Positions 35,201 through 44,888 of a stretch of DNA of 64,000 nucleotides are shown in pieces (position 1 is the stretch's first letter; the number at the start of each line of letters is the position of its first letter). This DNA is from Asterochloris sp. CNOR1. Lineage: Eukaryota; Chlorophyta; Trebouxiophyceae; Trebouxiales; Trebouxiaceae. A model generated the notes under the pieces. It did no database searches. It was not told the origin of the DNA and worked only from the letters and a program-made list of their open reading frames with translations. Position numbers and translations under genes: made by a program. Location: the NCBI GenBank assembly GCA_963969365.1, contig OZ017746.1, forward strand, positions 620,001-684,000, given 5' to 3'.

Positions 35201-38200
35201 CCCGTGCAGGGACCCCTCAGGAGAGCTGCTGGGCCTGCAAGCTGCTGTGCAGCAGCTGCAGGGCAGCTTGCTGGAGCGGCAGACACAACTCGGCAGCAGA
35301 CATGGTGCTCTCGAGGTGAGGCAGCGTGTGCCAGCTTCTGCTGTGCAGGCCCCATGGCAGAGAGTCACCAGACAGCAGCTTGCAAGAACTCATGCAGGCC
35401 GGGCTGTGAGTCTTGTATTGTGGTATGCCAGCGCTCTGCCCCTGCTGTTGCCAAGCCTTGCGCTGCATGCAAGGTTTGCCAAAGTGGACCCTGCTTGCTG
35501 GAGGGTATGAGCAGCTTCACAGGGGGCCTGTTCACTGCAGTAACCAGTTCGATATTGTAATCTGGTGTCCAGGCAATGTTTGGCCAGACTTGCTCTGGGG
35601 GGCTCCTGCTTGCCCTGCATGCTGTCATGCAAGCTGCCGGTGACCCATTCATCTGGCCGACATGCAGGCGGCCCAGCAAAGCCTGCACGAGTACCAGCAC
35701 CACATTGGGCACGCGTCAGAGGACGCTGTGTGCGACAGGTGCCTGCAGCCCATTGATGAGGCGACCTACAACCTCAATGTGGAGCGCCTCCAGGTGTGTC
35801 AGACTCTGCCCTCTGTCTGCAGCCACCTGCTCACCTCCTCAACTCTGACGGCATCATTTCCTTGAGCCCCGTCTTGATCAGCTGCTGCACCCTTGAAAAG
35901 AGCGGCAGAGCTCAAAACGAGATTGCTGGGTCGAGCTCTTCCTGTCCAAAGCGACTCGTGTGCTGAGCGCACTCAGGGGAGGGTTGTTTGTGGTGAGCAT
36001 GTGTGCAGGAACGGCACTGCGTCTGCCCTGCAGGGCGCAGTGCGCGAGGCAGCAGCCAGGCTGCAGAGTGCCGTGGAGGCAGCCAGCTCCGCAGCTGCAG
36101 AGCTGAAGCAGCAAGAGGCTCTGCTGGAAGATCAGGTCATGCGCGAGGAGCAGGCTGAGCGCCAAGCCCTTGAAGCAGAATGTGCAGCGCAGGAGGTCAG
36201 GCTGAAGGTGGGTCGAGTCACAAACTGTACCCGTGACCAGCAGAAATTGCTGCAAGCACTGGATGCACCGCACATCACACACCGCCAATGTTGCTGCAAG
36301 CACTGAAAGCGCAGCACGGCACCCTGAGGTGGGCCCGCAGAGGCTGTGACTGGTTGGCAGCCAGGCAGATGCCACACATCAATGCACCTGGCACATGCCA
36401 TGACAGGAATGCTTTTGCTGAAGTAGCTGCATAGCCAACTGCCTGGCGCCAATGTCGGCATCGCACCCCACTGCAGAGAGACGAAACCACAGCTGCCCCA
36501 CCGCGCTGCTCTGTGTGCAGGCGGAGCGCGCAGCCTGGGCAGCTCAGCAGGCAGAGCTGGCGGCACAGTGCGAGGCGGAGCGGCGGGTCTGGGTGGCTGC
36601 GGCAGCTGCCATCGAGAGGCAGCAGCAGCGCGATCGTGCGGCGCAGGCCGCTGCCGATGCGGAGAGAGGGGCTGCAAGGCGCCGGGAGCGGGCCGCGGTG
36701 GAGGCCGTGTGGGGTGGGCAGGGGCGCCTGCGAGATGCGCAGCTGGCCAGGCAGCGGTGAGGAGCAGGAGATGCCTGGGAGCTCCCTTTGATGTGGGGTA
36801 AACTTTGAGAGGGGTCAGAGTGGGTCAGAGTGGCTACACCGAGACCAGAAGCCGTCATGTATGACATACCCATGGTGCCCAAAAGGAGCAGTGGTGGGAC
36901 CCAGCCCAGCCAGGCAGCAGGGACGGGATTGGAGGCTTGGTGGGGGGCCTGGCATCGTCATGCATTGCTGCATCTGCAATGAGCCTTTGGGATGGTGTCT
37001 TGCTGGAGCCAGGCAGCATCAGGTCCTCAAAGTGAACAACTCAGAACAAATAGCTGCCAGTCAATTCCCGCAGAACGCTGTCCTGGCAGCTGGACAGGGT
37101 CAGGGTTCATAGGGATGACATCTGTACCTGGAGGCTTTGCATCTCTTCACGCATGATGTGAGCTTGAGCTACTGCAGCGCAGGGCTGAGGAGAGACTGCA
37201 GGCGAGTCAGGCCCAGGCTGAGCGGGTCCTGACCTCCCTTGTGCAAGCACTTCAGCTGACAGCCCTCCCAGATCTGGAGGATCCCCCGGACGCAGCTGTG
37301 CCCGCAGAGATCGCGCAGGTGGGCGCTCCTGCTGGGCTGCTGCCGAGAACTTGCGCCTGTGGCTCCTGCATCAAAATGTTTGCTGCATCAGCTTGAACTT
37401 CAACCCAATCCCTGTGGCTGGCAGATGCAAATGTGCCCCAATGCTGCAGGCGCTGCCTGAGCTGCGGCCTGCCCTGTCAGCAGCTGGCAGCTCTGCACAC
37501 CACTTCTGAAGTCAGTCCACTCAGTCAAGTATGTGCCGAATGCTGTAGGTCTGCATGGCTGCAACAACAGCAGCCCAAGCCCTCGGCCCCGCCCGTCAGC
37601 GGCATGCCCTCTTAGACCAGCGGGCAGCTCTGCACGCCGCCCAACAGAACCCCCACCTTGACGAGCAGCAGCGTCTGCACACCATGGCCCAGGCAGAGCG
37701 GCGCGCCGTGCAAGCGCTGCTGCAGCAGGGAGCTCAGCTGGAGCTGGAGGCTGCCCAGTGGGGGGAGGTGGACCGTGCCTTCAGCCGCCAGGGCATTCAG
37801 AGCTTTGCACTGGAAGGGGTGCTGGGGGAGCTGCAGGTGAGTTGTCATTTGCACTCGTCAGCAGTATGCCTAGTGACATCTGCCATGGCATCTAGAGCTT
37901 TGCGCCGGAGGGGGTGCTGGGGGAGCTGCATCCAGAGCTTTGCGCTGGAGGGGGCGCTGGGGGAGCTGCATCCAGAGCTTTGCGCTGGAGGGGGTGGTGG
38001 GGGAGCTGCAGGTGAGCCCTCAGCTGTCCCCTTTCCCCAGCTTCCATCCACCCTTTGCGTAGAGTGCGTGCCTGGAGAGCTGTAGGAGAGCTGGCGGTGC
38101 ATGTGCAGCAAGGAGGCTTTCGATTGCCATCTGCATTGGTCATTGCAGTTGCTCAATGCCGAGGGGGCTGCAAGGCGCTGTGCTGACTGCCGCAGCCAAC

Positions 38201-39408
38201 AAGATCCATCTTCCAGAGGTGGGCTGTACAAGCCACTACCCCTGAGATGCTTTTGCAGTGCTGAGGAGGGCAGTTGCCTCATTTGGCGGGGGACTGCAAG
38301 CAAGGCTGTTGTGGGGCGATTCACCGATGTTATGTAGCCAGAACCTGCTGAAACCCTGGATGCCTCCCGTGCCTGCAGGAGCTGGCAGGTCGCTACCTGG
38401 AGCAGCTCAGCAGTGGCACCACCCTCACGCTGTCAGCCACCCGCCCTGACAGTAAGGGCCTCACAGAGATCGAGCGCATCAACAAGGTGTGCACGGACAC
38501 CTGGGCCGTTGCCTGTCAGTCTTGCTGAGCATACAGGCGGTGGTCTCTATTGCAGCAGTCCAGGCAGTGCGCCACCTGCAACCTTTTAGCGGGCCGTCAT
38601 CCATCACAGCCAGCATTATGAGTCATGGTGATCTTGAATGCACAGCCTGTCCTGAGCTGTCGCCTGCTGCCTGCAGACGGTGCACGTGCACATGCCGGAC
38701 AAGGGCCTGAAGGAGAGGAGCATTCGGCAGCTCAGCGGCGGGGAGCGGCGGCGAGTGGCACTGGCTCTGGCTCTGGGCTACGCACAGCTGGCCACCACGC
38801 GGGGGCAGCTGCGCTGCAACCTCCTGGTGCTGGACGAGGCAAGCCGAGGTTTCATTGCCTGTGCTGAAGTGTGTTGGAGGCCAGCATGCTTGCGGGGCTG
38901 CTGCGTTGCCGAGCTCTCGTCTTTCCCAGAGTCCCTGGGCTGCAGCATGGTGGGGATCATGCCCTGCAAACCTGTGAGTTTCGTGAAGCTGGACAAGACA
39001 AGCTGGCATGCAGCCTCGTCTGTGGTGATGTGATGCGCTGTGCAGCAGTCTGTTGTGCCTGCGGTCGCAGCTGCTGCAGCACCACCCTCAGCCGCAATCC
39101 AGTGTTGGGCCTCTGAGCTGTGCTGCACCTTCCCCTCTGGGCTGCCTCTCACCCCGGGCATGTGCAGGTATGCACACCTCGCATGCTGTTGTGCTGCAGC
39201 CCACCTGTGAGATGTCTGTAGTGACGTGCAGGTCCTCCAGCACTTGGACTCTGAGGGTTGCAAGCGCGTCAGCAGTGTTCTCCGCAGCCTGCCGCAGAGC
39301 TCCATCCTGGTGGTTGGGCAGGCTGACTCTTACGTCACTCAAATCTTTGACTCTGTTGACATTGTTGTCAAGAAGGGTGGCTGCTCTTCCTTGGAGCTCT
39401 CAGCTTGA
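29218..39408 (+). CDS. SbcD-SbcC fusion: metallophosphoesterase nuclease plus Rad50/SMC-type ATPase
   Basis: Twenty-two exons: 29218-29659, 30077-30189, 30394-30582, 30837-30987, 31071-31224, 31357-31430, 31594-31745, 31987-32075, 32372-32528, 32898-33176, 33481-33651, 34043-34336, 34667-34944, 35210-35315, 35668-35793, 36034-36207, 36521-36756, 37183-37318, 37549-37836, 38379-38486, 38677-38838, 39232-39408 (4056 nt, 1351 residues, phases consistent). Residues 110-400 are an SbcD/Mre11-type nuclease with FTDLH (D115, H117), GD (148-149), GNHD (181-184), H245 and GHYH (277-280). Residues 445-1351 are an SbcC-like ATPase: Walker A NGAGKS (483-488), long coiled coils, a zinc hook CDRC (C905, C908), signature LSGGERRRVALALALG, Walker B LLVLDE (D1292, E1293) and D-loop. 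The expected switch histidine is Q in VVGQAD. SbcCD cuts hairpins and blocked DNA ends. The basic, Ser-rich N-terminus suggests organelle targeting; ATG 29296 is an alternative start. Introns 2, 6 and 21 are GC-AG. Confidence 0.9.
34379..34437 (+). repeat. Copy of exon 12 end of the SbcD-SbcC gene
   Basis: About 55 bp similar to 34284-34340, the end of exon 12 (the TAELAALEQRL codons), repeated roughly 95 bp downstream within intron 12. The donor of the copy has been lost. Confidence 0.65.
37895..38016 (+). repeat. Three tandem copies of exon 19 end and donor
   Basis: The last 38 bases of exon 19 (agagctttgcactggaaggg...gagctgcag, 37799-37836) recur three times in the intron at about 37894-37932, 37934-37973 and 37975-38011, with a period of about 41 bp and few changes. 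The last copy keeps a perfect CAGgtgagc donor. The frame stays open across the array, but using the last donor would shift the downstream phase. Confidence 0.85.
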
Positions 39409-39524
39409 CTACTGCTCAGCACTCACAGTGATGGAGTGGACGGGACCCACTTGAAGACTCTTCACTTGACTCAGCCTGAATGGGAGCCCAGTCATGGTCT
39501 ACACAAGAACAGCAATGGCTACCA

Positions 39525-42500
39525 TTAGATTCCTTTATGACTCTGCAGCCCAAGTTGGGCTAGCTGTGGCGCATCAGAACTTCTGGACGCCCCATTGCCT
39601 GCGCTGCCATTGCTCTGTTTCTGAGCAGCTGGGACGGCAGGGCTGCCGGCTTCCTGGTCGCGCTGCTGGCACTGCTGGCTGACTGTAATCCACTGCTGCA
39701 ATGTGTCACCCGCCCTGCCTGACCTCTGAGCTTCCTGCAGGCGTTGGAGCAACGCATGAGGTCTTAGCCTGGGACCCAGCACACTTGCATAAGCTGAACA
39801 AATACTGTCTCTGAAACTCAGCCCTGTGAGCTGAGCAGGCAACACCATGAGCTTTCAGGAATTGTCCCTGCTGGCTAAGGCATGTCATTGTGCACGCCAG
39901 TACCATCCGAACCACAGACTGAGTACTCAGCCCCATGTGCAAGCAGGAAATCTATATGCACCTGTGCCATCTTGATGCCATCTCGAGCATCATCTGCAAG
40001 CTGGCAGGCAGCCAGGGCCACCCCGGCATTGAGGTTGAGTGCGTCTGCAACAGGGCCCCTCTGGCCACCAAAGACATCCATCAGAATCTGGGCATTCAGC
40101 TGGGCGTCGCCTCCACGCAGGTCCTCCACCATGCACCTGCAGCGCGGCAAAGCATGTTAGTCGTGATGAGAGTGGTCCAGTCCTACAGTGCAATGCACTG
40201 GGCTAAGTAAGAGACCTTGTGTGTGGAAAGAGTAGCTACGAACCTCAATGCAGACAACATGCATCTGCAGCGTGCCAAGGCCTGTCAGCAGTGTTAAGAG
40301 TGATGCTGTTGCTGCAAGCTTGAATGCAGCTTGTCCGTCAGGTGGGTGCAGGTGTTTTAGGGGATGCTGCGCAGCCAGATTTAGGTGCTCACCTCATAAG
40401 GCAGGTCTGGCCAGACCCTGCAAAAGTCTCTGCAAGCGGCCAGGCAGCAAGTCCCCACCCCTGGCCAGCCAGGCACTTTTCCACTGACGGGGCACAGTAG
40501 CCAGTCACTCGACATGGGCATGCTGAGCTCCTTAGCATCCAGGCTGTAGCTCTTCATGTGCTGTCAAAGGACCTGAAGGTTTGCCCCAAACAGGGGAGCG
40601 CCTGCTTCATGTCACACCCCGCCGTCACCATGAATGGGCAACACACCCTTGCCTGCTTTTGCAGGGTGACCCAGACACAGGAAGCGGCTGAGACTTGGTG
40701 GCTGACCTGGGGATGCCCAGCTCCTTAGGGTCCAGGCTGTAGCGTCTGATGCGCTGGGGGGTCACATCCACAATGTCGGCCTCCCCCAGGGGAGTCAGCT
40801 CATCCAGGCCCTGGGAGTGCACCACCAAAGCCTTCTTGGAGCCCAGGCGCTGCAGGGCCTCCCCCATCAGCTGGCTGATGGTGGGGCTGTAGGTGCCGAT
40901 CAGGCCGTACACAGCGCCTGCTGGGTTCATCAGGGGGCCCATCATGTTCATGGTGGTGCGCACCTGCACCAGAAAATTAGTCACTGATTCAGGACGGCAG
41001 TTGGGAGTGCAGATTGAGGTGCAAGCACAGAGCAGTCGCCTGCATGGTATAGCGAGAGAAGTGGGCATGCTTTGCACTGGCTGCATTGTGGCGGCTCTGT
41101 CTGCACATGTGGCCAGGTGTGACTATGCAGGAGTGTAGTCAGGGATGGAATTAGGGGGGGATGATGTGCTGCTAATGGATCGTAGCTGCAGATTTCCCAT
41201 TACCAACCCACAAAGAGGCAGATCCTCACCTGGAGCGCTGAGCGCACTTGTCGCACTGCCTTCATGGCGGGGTGGAAGTAAGGGGCAAACATGAAGCCCA
41301 GCCCTGTCTGCTCCACACACGTGGTCACTGACTCAGGGGAGAGCTGCACTGCCACGCCCAGAGCCTGCAGTAGGAAAGCAGTGAAGTCTTGCATGTTGCG
41401 TGCCAGAGTAACTTTCAAAGTGCTTGAGCTGAGCCAAGGCTCGCCAGCCGTGAGGGGTGCTTTGACATATGTTCCTGCGAGATGCTAAGGGCCCAGCAGT
41501 GGCTGCTGGCTGCCGACTAGCACCCACCTCAATCACATCTGCGGCGCCGCAGTTGCTGGAGACGGCACGGTTGCCATGCTTGGCCACGTGGGCTCCAGCA
41601 GCTGCAGCGACCACGCACGCGCCCGTGGAGATGTTGACTGAGCCGATGCCATCTCCTCCGGTGCCCACAATGTCCAGCACTGCCGGGGAGGCAGCAGCAG
41701 GCAGTCAGTGGGCAGCAGCAGGCAGTCGGCAGGCAGCAGGCGTGGGCAGCATGCACAGCAGAGATGGTGCGCCATGCAGAGGCAGCTTGCAGGTGGCAGG
41801 TGTGCACAGCACGCATGCACACATGAGCGCGCAGTTTAGTGGCAGCAAGGGCTGCGAGCGAGTCGAGGTGCGCCCTGCCATGCAAAGCACACACAGTGGG
41901 GCAGATTGGCGCACCGTCACACTTGGTCTGGACACGGCGGGCCTTGGCCTGCATGGCATCTGCAATGCCAGCAATCTCGTCTGGGGTCTCACCCTGCACA
42001 TTCAGGCAGGCAGGCTCGCAGAAGTCATGTCCCATCTGCAAATGCAGGATACAAGGGCGAGGTGTGCAGACGCTATGCAGATGTGGTCACCCCAGCTGAC
42101 AGCCTCTACATCTGTGGGACGTGCCAAAGGAGCAGACTTTGGCTGCTCACCTTGGCATGCAGCAAAACGAGGAAAGCTGCCAGCTGAGCGGGCTCCAGAT
42201 TTGCTGTGCACAGGTTCTGCAGGGGTTCAGCAGCCGGTAAGAGCAACGCCTCGACATGCAATGGTGGCCTTCAGGGCTGGCATGGCAACGCCTGTCACAG
42301 CAACAGCCATGCAAGCAACGACTTGCCGTCACGGTCTCCCGTGTCTGGTCCCTGGAGAGATCCTGTCTGTTCATCAGGGCCTCAAGCACCTGCAGAGGAA
42401 TGGTGCAGCTCAGTTCGGGGAGCTGGGGCAGGCAGTGTGCAGATTTTGCTGAAAGCAGACCTTGGGCAGATAGAAGGGCCCAAGCTCCAGCATGACTCGT

Positions 42501-42640
42501 TGTCCTGCTGCCTGTGCTCTGACAGACCTCCCTCCATGCTGCTGCCTCTGCTGCCTGGGAGAGGGACTTGCATGTCTTGCAGGAGGCAAGGGTGGCTTCA
42601 AGCCCTGTGTCTGCGGGCATCGCGGCAGATGTGCCACCAT
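39525..42640 (-). CDS. TRPD: Plastid anthranilate phosphoribosyltransferase
   Basis: Second enzyme of the tryptophan branch: anthranilate plus PRPP gives phosphoribosyl-anthranilate, in the plastid stroma. Nine exons, in reading order: 42640-42461, 42389-42327, 42216-42151, 41993-41915, 41679-41528, 41364-41230, 40963-40707, 40136-39962, 39734-39525, 1317 nt, 438 residues. The N-terminus ([10 protein letters not shown]...[11 protein letters not shown]) is a basic, acid-free transit peptide. Family motifs are complete: [11 protein letters not shown] (PRPP loop), [43 protein letters not shown] and the late block [12 protein letters not shown] tail of about 45 Gln/Ser/Ala-rich residues ends at TAA 39525-39527. 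Intron 2 begins with gcaagt (GC-AG). The last exon ends 116 bp from the end of the convergent SbcD-SbcC gene. Confidence 0.93.
40511..40563 (-). repeat. Copy of TRPD exon 7 end
   Basis: About 52 bp matching 40704-40757, the end of exon 7 ([12 protein letters not shown] codons) with its GT donor, sits about 190 bp away in intron 7 in the same orientation. The block gagctccttag..tccaggctgtagc is nearly identical. Confidence 0.65.
41691..41745. repeat. Short minisatellite in TRPD intron 4
   Basis: Two imperfect units of roughly 25 bp built on gcagcagcaggcagtc, plus a partial third, immediately beside the exon 5 acceptor (on the intron side). Confidence 0.6.
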
Positions 42641-42837
42641 GTTGCCCGACTGAATTTTTTTAACCAGCAGATCATGACCCAAAAAGACTGACATCTTATC
42701 TGATATCTGTCCAATCCCTTTCTAGGACAGCCTTACATGCAGACCTCGGCAGAGTTGCATGCCCTCCCCATGCAGTTCTGCCTGAGCTGCATCTCCTGTG
42801 GTTGAAATCGAGCCCCTCTGCATGACAATTGGTTGTC
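42641..42837. promoter_or_regulatory. Compact divergent promoter region, TRPD and FEX
   Basis: Only 197 bp separate the start codons of TRPD (leftward) and the fluoride exporter (rightward). Both 5' leaders and core promoters must share this stretch. It is AT-richer than its surroundings around 42650-42720. No specific element is identified. Confidence 0.5.
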
Positions 42838-44386
42838 ATGCTGGGTGGCGAGCTGCCGGTCACTCTGCTGCATCTGACACTTTGGAGCCAGCTTGGAGTT
42901 CTGACTCGCATATACCTGAACAAGTTCTTCTATGATGGGTGCACAGGAGGCTGGGGCATCTGCCTCACCTCCATGGGCACCCCTGCCAAGAGCTACGGCT
43001 TCAGCTTCTACGACCTGCCCAGCAACATGCTTGGCTGCTACGTCATGGGCCTGCTGGGAGACACGGCCGCCCTTGGCGCAGATGGCACCCAGCCACTGGC
43101 AGCCCTCAGCGCCATGCACCCCTGGCAAGAGGACAAAAGCCTGCATGTTGGCATGAGGACAGGTGGGAGGCTATGAGTTTGCGTCCTGGGTCCCTGGGCA
43201 TACTTCAATATCTCTGCTACCCTCGTGCTCCACTAGTGCCTGCCATGCATGCATGCAATTGTGCTGCATGCCCAAGCTTGCCGTGTGACGCACCCTCTGA
43301 TACACAGCCCCTCCCCCCTGTGCTCAGGCTACTGCGGCTCGCTAACCACGTTCGCGTCCTGGGAGCTCAGCATGGTGCAGCTGCTCATCGGCCGGAAGGC
43401 TGGCGATGGGGGCCAGTGGGATCAGTGGCTATGGGGCCACGTCATGGGCTTCGAGCTGGCCTGGGCCTCCTTGAAGTTTGGGGAGCAGACCGCTCTGCTC
43501 AGCAGTCGATGGCTGCAGCGGGTGGGGCGGCAGGCGGCCGCTCGGGAGAAGGCCAAGGCTGCTGCACAGACCTCACAAGAGAATGGGCACAATGGGGCGC
43601 AGCCAGAGGAACAGGTGGCAGCTCAGGAGCACGAGCCAGAGACACAGACTGCTAAGGAAGCCAGGCGGATCCAGGCTTGGTTTGCCGCCACAACAGTCGC
43701 CACACTGCTGCTTTGCGGGCTGCTCCTGGCCCTGTGGATTGTGCTGGCCATTGTAGACAACAAGGAAGCCTACAGCGCGCGCCGATCCCAGTGGTTTGCG
43801 CTGCTGTTTGCCCCCTTTGGCTGCGTTCTGCGATGGCAGCTTTCCAAACTGAACACCAGGAACATAAAGCCCCTGGTCTGGCTACCTGCTGGCACCTTTG
43901 CTGCCAACATGACCGCCTGCATCATGGACTTCATCATTGGAGGCCTGCAGAACAGATACGCCTTTGGTTATTGGGCCCTTGTCATCACTCCAGCTATCCG
44001 CGTTGGATTTGCTGGTGCTCTCAGCACAGTGTCAACCTTTGTCAGTGAGGTGCGCTTCATCCGATCTGAATGACAGGCCTTGCCTTGCCCTGTAGCCCTT
44101 TTGTCTGATGCTGCTGATTGACACTGCTGCCTGGTTAACGGCCTTGCCCTTCAACATAGCTGCTTGATGGTATCAGATGCACTGCTGCCTTGCGATACCT
44201 TGTCTGATGTGTGCGGCATATGAATCTTGCTACCTGCTGACACTCAGGGCACTGGTGCAGGTCAACTCTATGATCAAGCAGCTTCCCAATCACATTCATG
44301 GCTATGTCTACACTGTCCTCACATTTGGTTCAGCCACAGTCCTTGGATTTGCTCTCTATGGCTGGTCAGTCTGGAGAACACTTTGA
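42838..44386 (+). CDS. FEX: Fluoride export protein FEX, two fused CrcB domains
   Basis: Three exons: 42838-43162, 43328-44049, 44261-44386 (stop TGA 44384-44386), 1173 nt, 390 residues. FEX is a plasma-membrane fluoride channel; eukaryotes carry two CrcB domains in one chain. Domain 1 has GVLTRIYLNKFF, LPSNMLGCYVMGLL and GYCGSLTTFASWE. A hydrophilic linker (residues about 175-245, Glu/Gln/Ala-rich) leads to domain 2 with LLLCGLLLALWIVLAIV, FAPFGCVLRWQLSKLN, AGTFAANMTACIMDFIIGGL and GFAGALSTVSTFVSEV, the second polar track, and a final helix in exon 3. About eight to nine membrane segments are visible. The start ATG gives a short N-terminus directly before helix 1; no upstream exon is needed. 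Confidence 0.86.
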
Positions 44387-44888
44387 GATTAATCAAACCT
44401 TCCTTGGCTCATCCCTTAATCCCCCTTCTGCCTCTGACTGTGAAGTCCTACAGCATGCTCACAACTGCAATCAGTCCCAGCTTGTCTTATCATTTGACAG
44501 CTTAACTTTTGTGGTCTCTACTTGACGACTGAGCTAACATTTGTATGCTTGTGCCAGCTATATTGCCTGCAAGGCACTTTTGCCCCCACTTACAGCCTCT
44601 GAAGCCAGCTCATGTCTGCTGTGATGGACAAGTAGAGCTGAAAGGCACAGCCTTAATTGATGGCACCTGAGCTGCCAGTTGCAGGCAGTTCAATCCTTGA
44701 GATCTCATCACCTGCTTCAAGGGGACAGGTCACATCATGCTGGTGGCAATGTTGGGGCTGCTGAGATCAAATTGAATGCAATGAACATTGGATAGGCAGG
44801 GGCCCTCAATATGATGGGTGCTGAAAGCAATGGACAGGGCAGCTAGCTGTCTCCAGTGATGAATGCACTGGTTCAACAGGGCAGGTGT
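44387..44888. other. Convergent 3' region, no gene
   Basis: 502 bp between the stop codons of FEX and eIF3j, presumably both 3' untranslated regions. Nothing coding is recognised. Confidence 0.6.
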
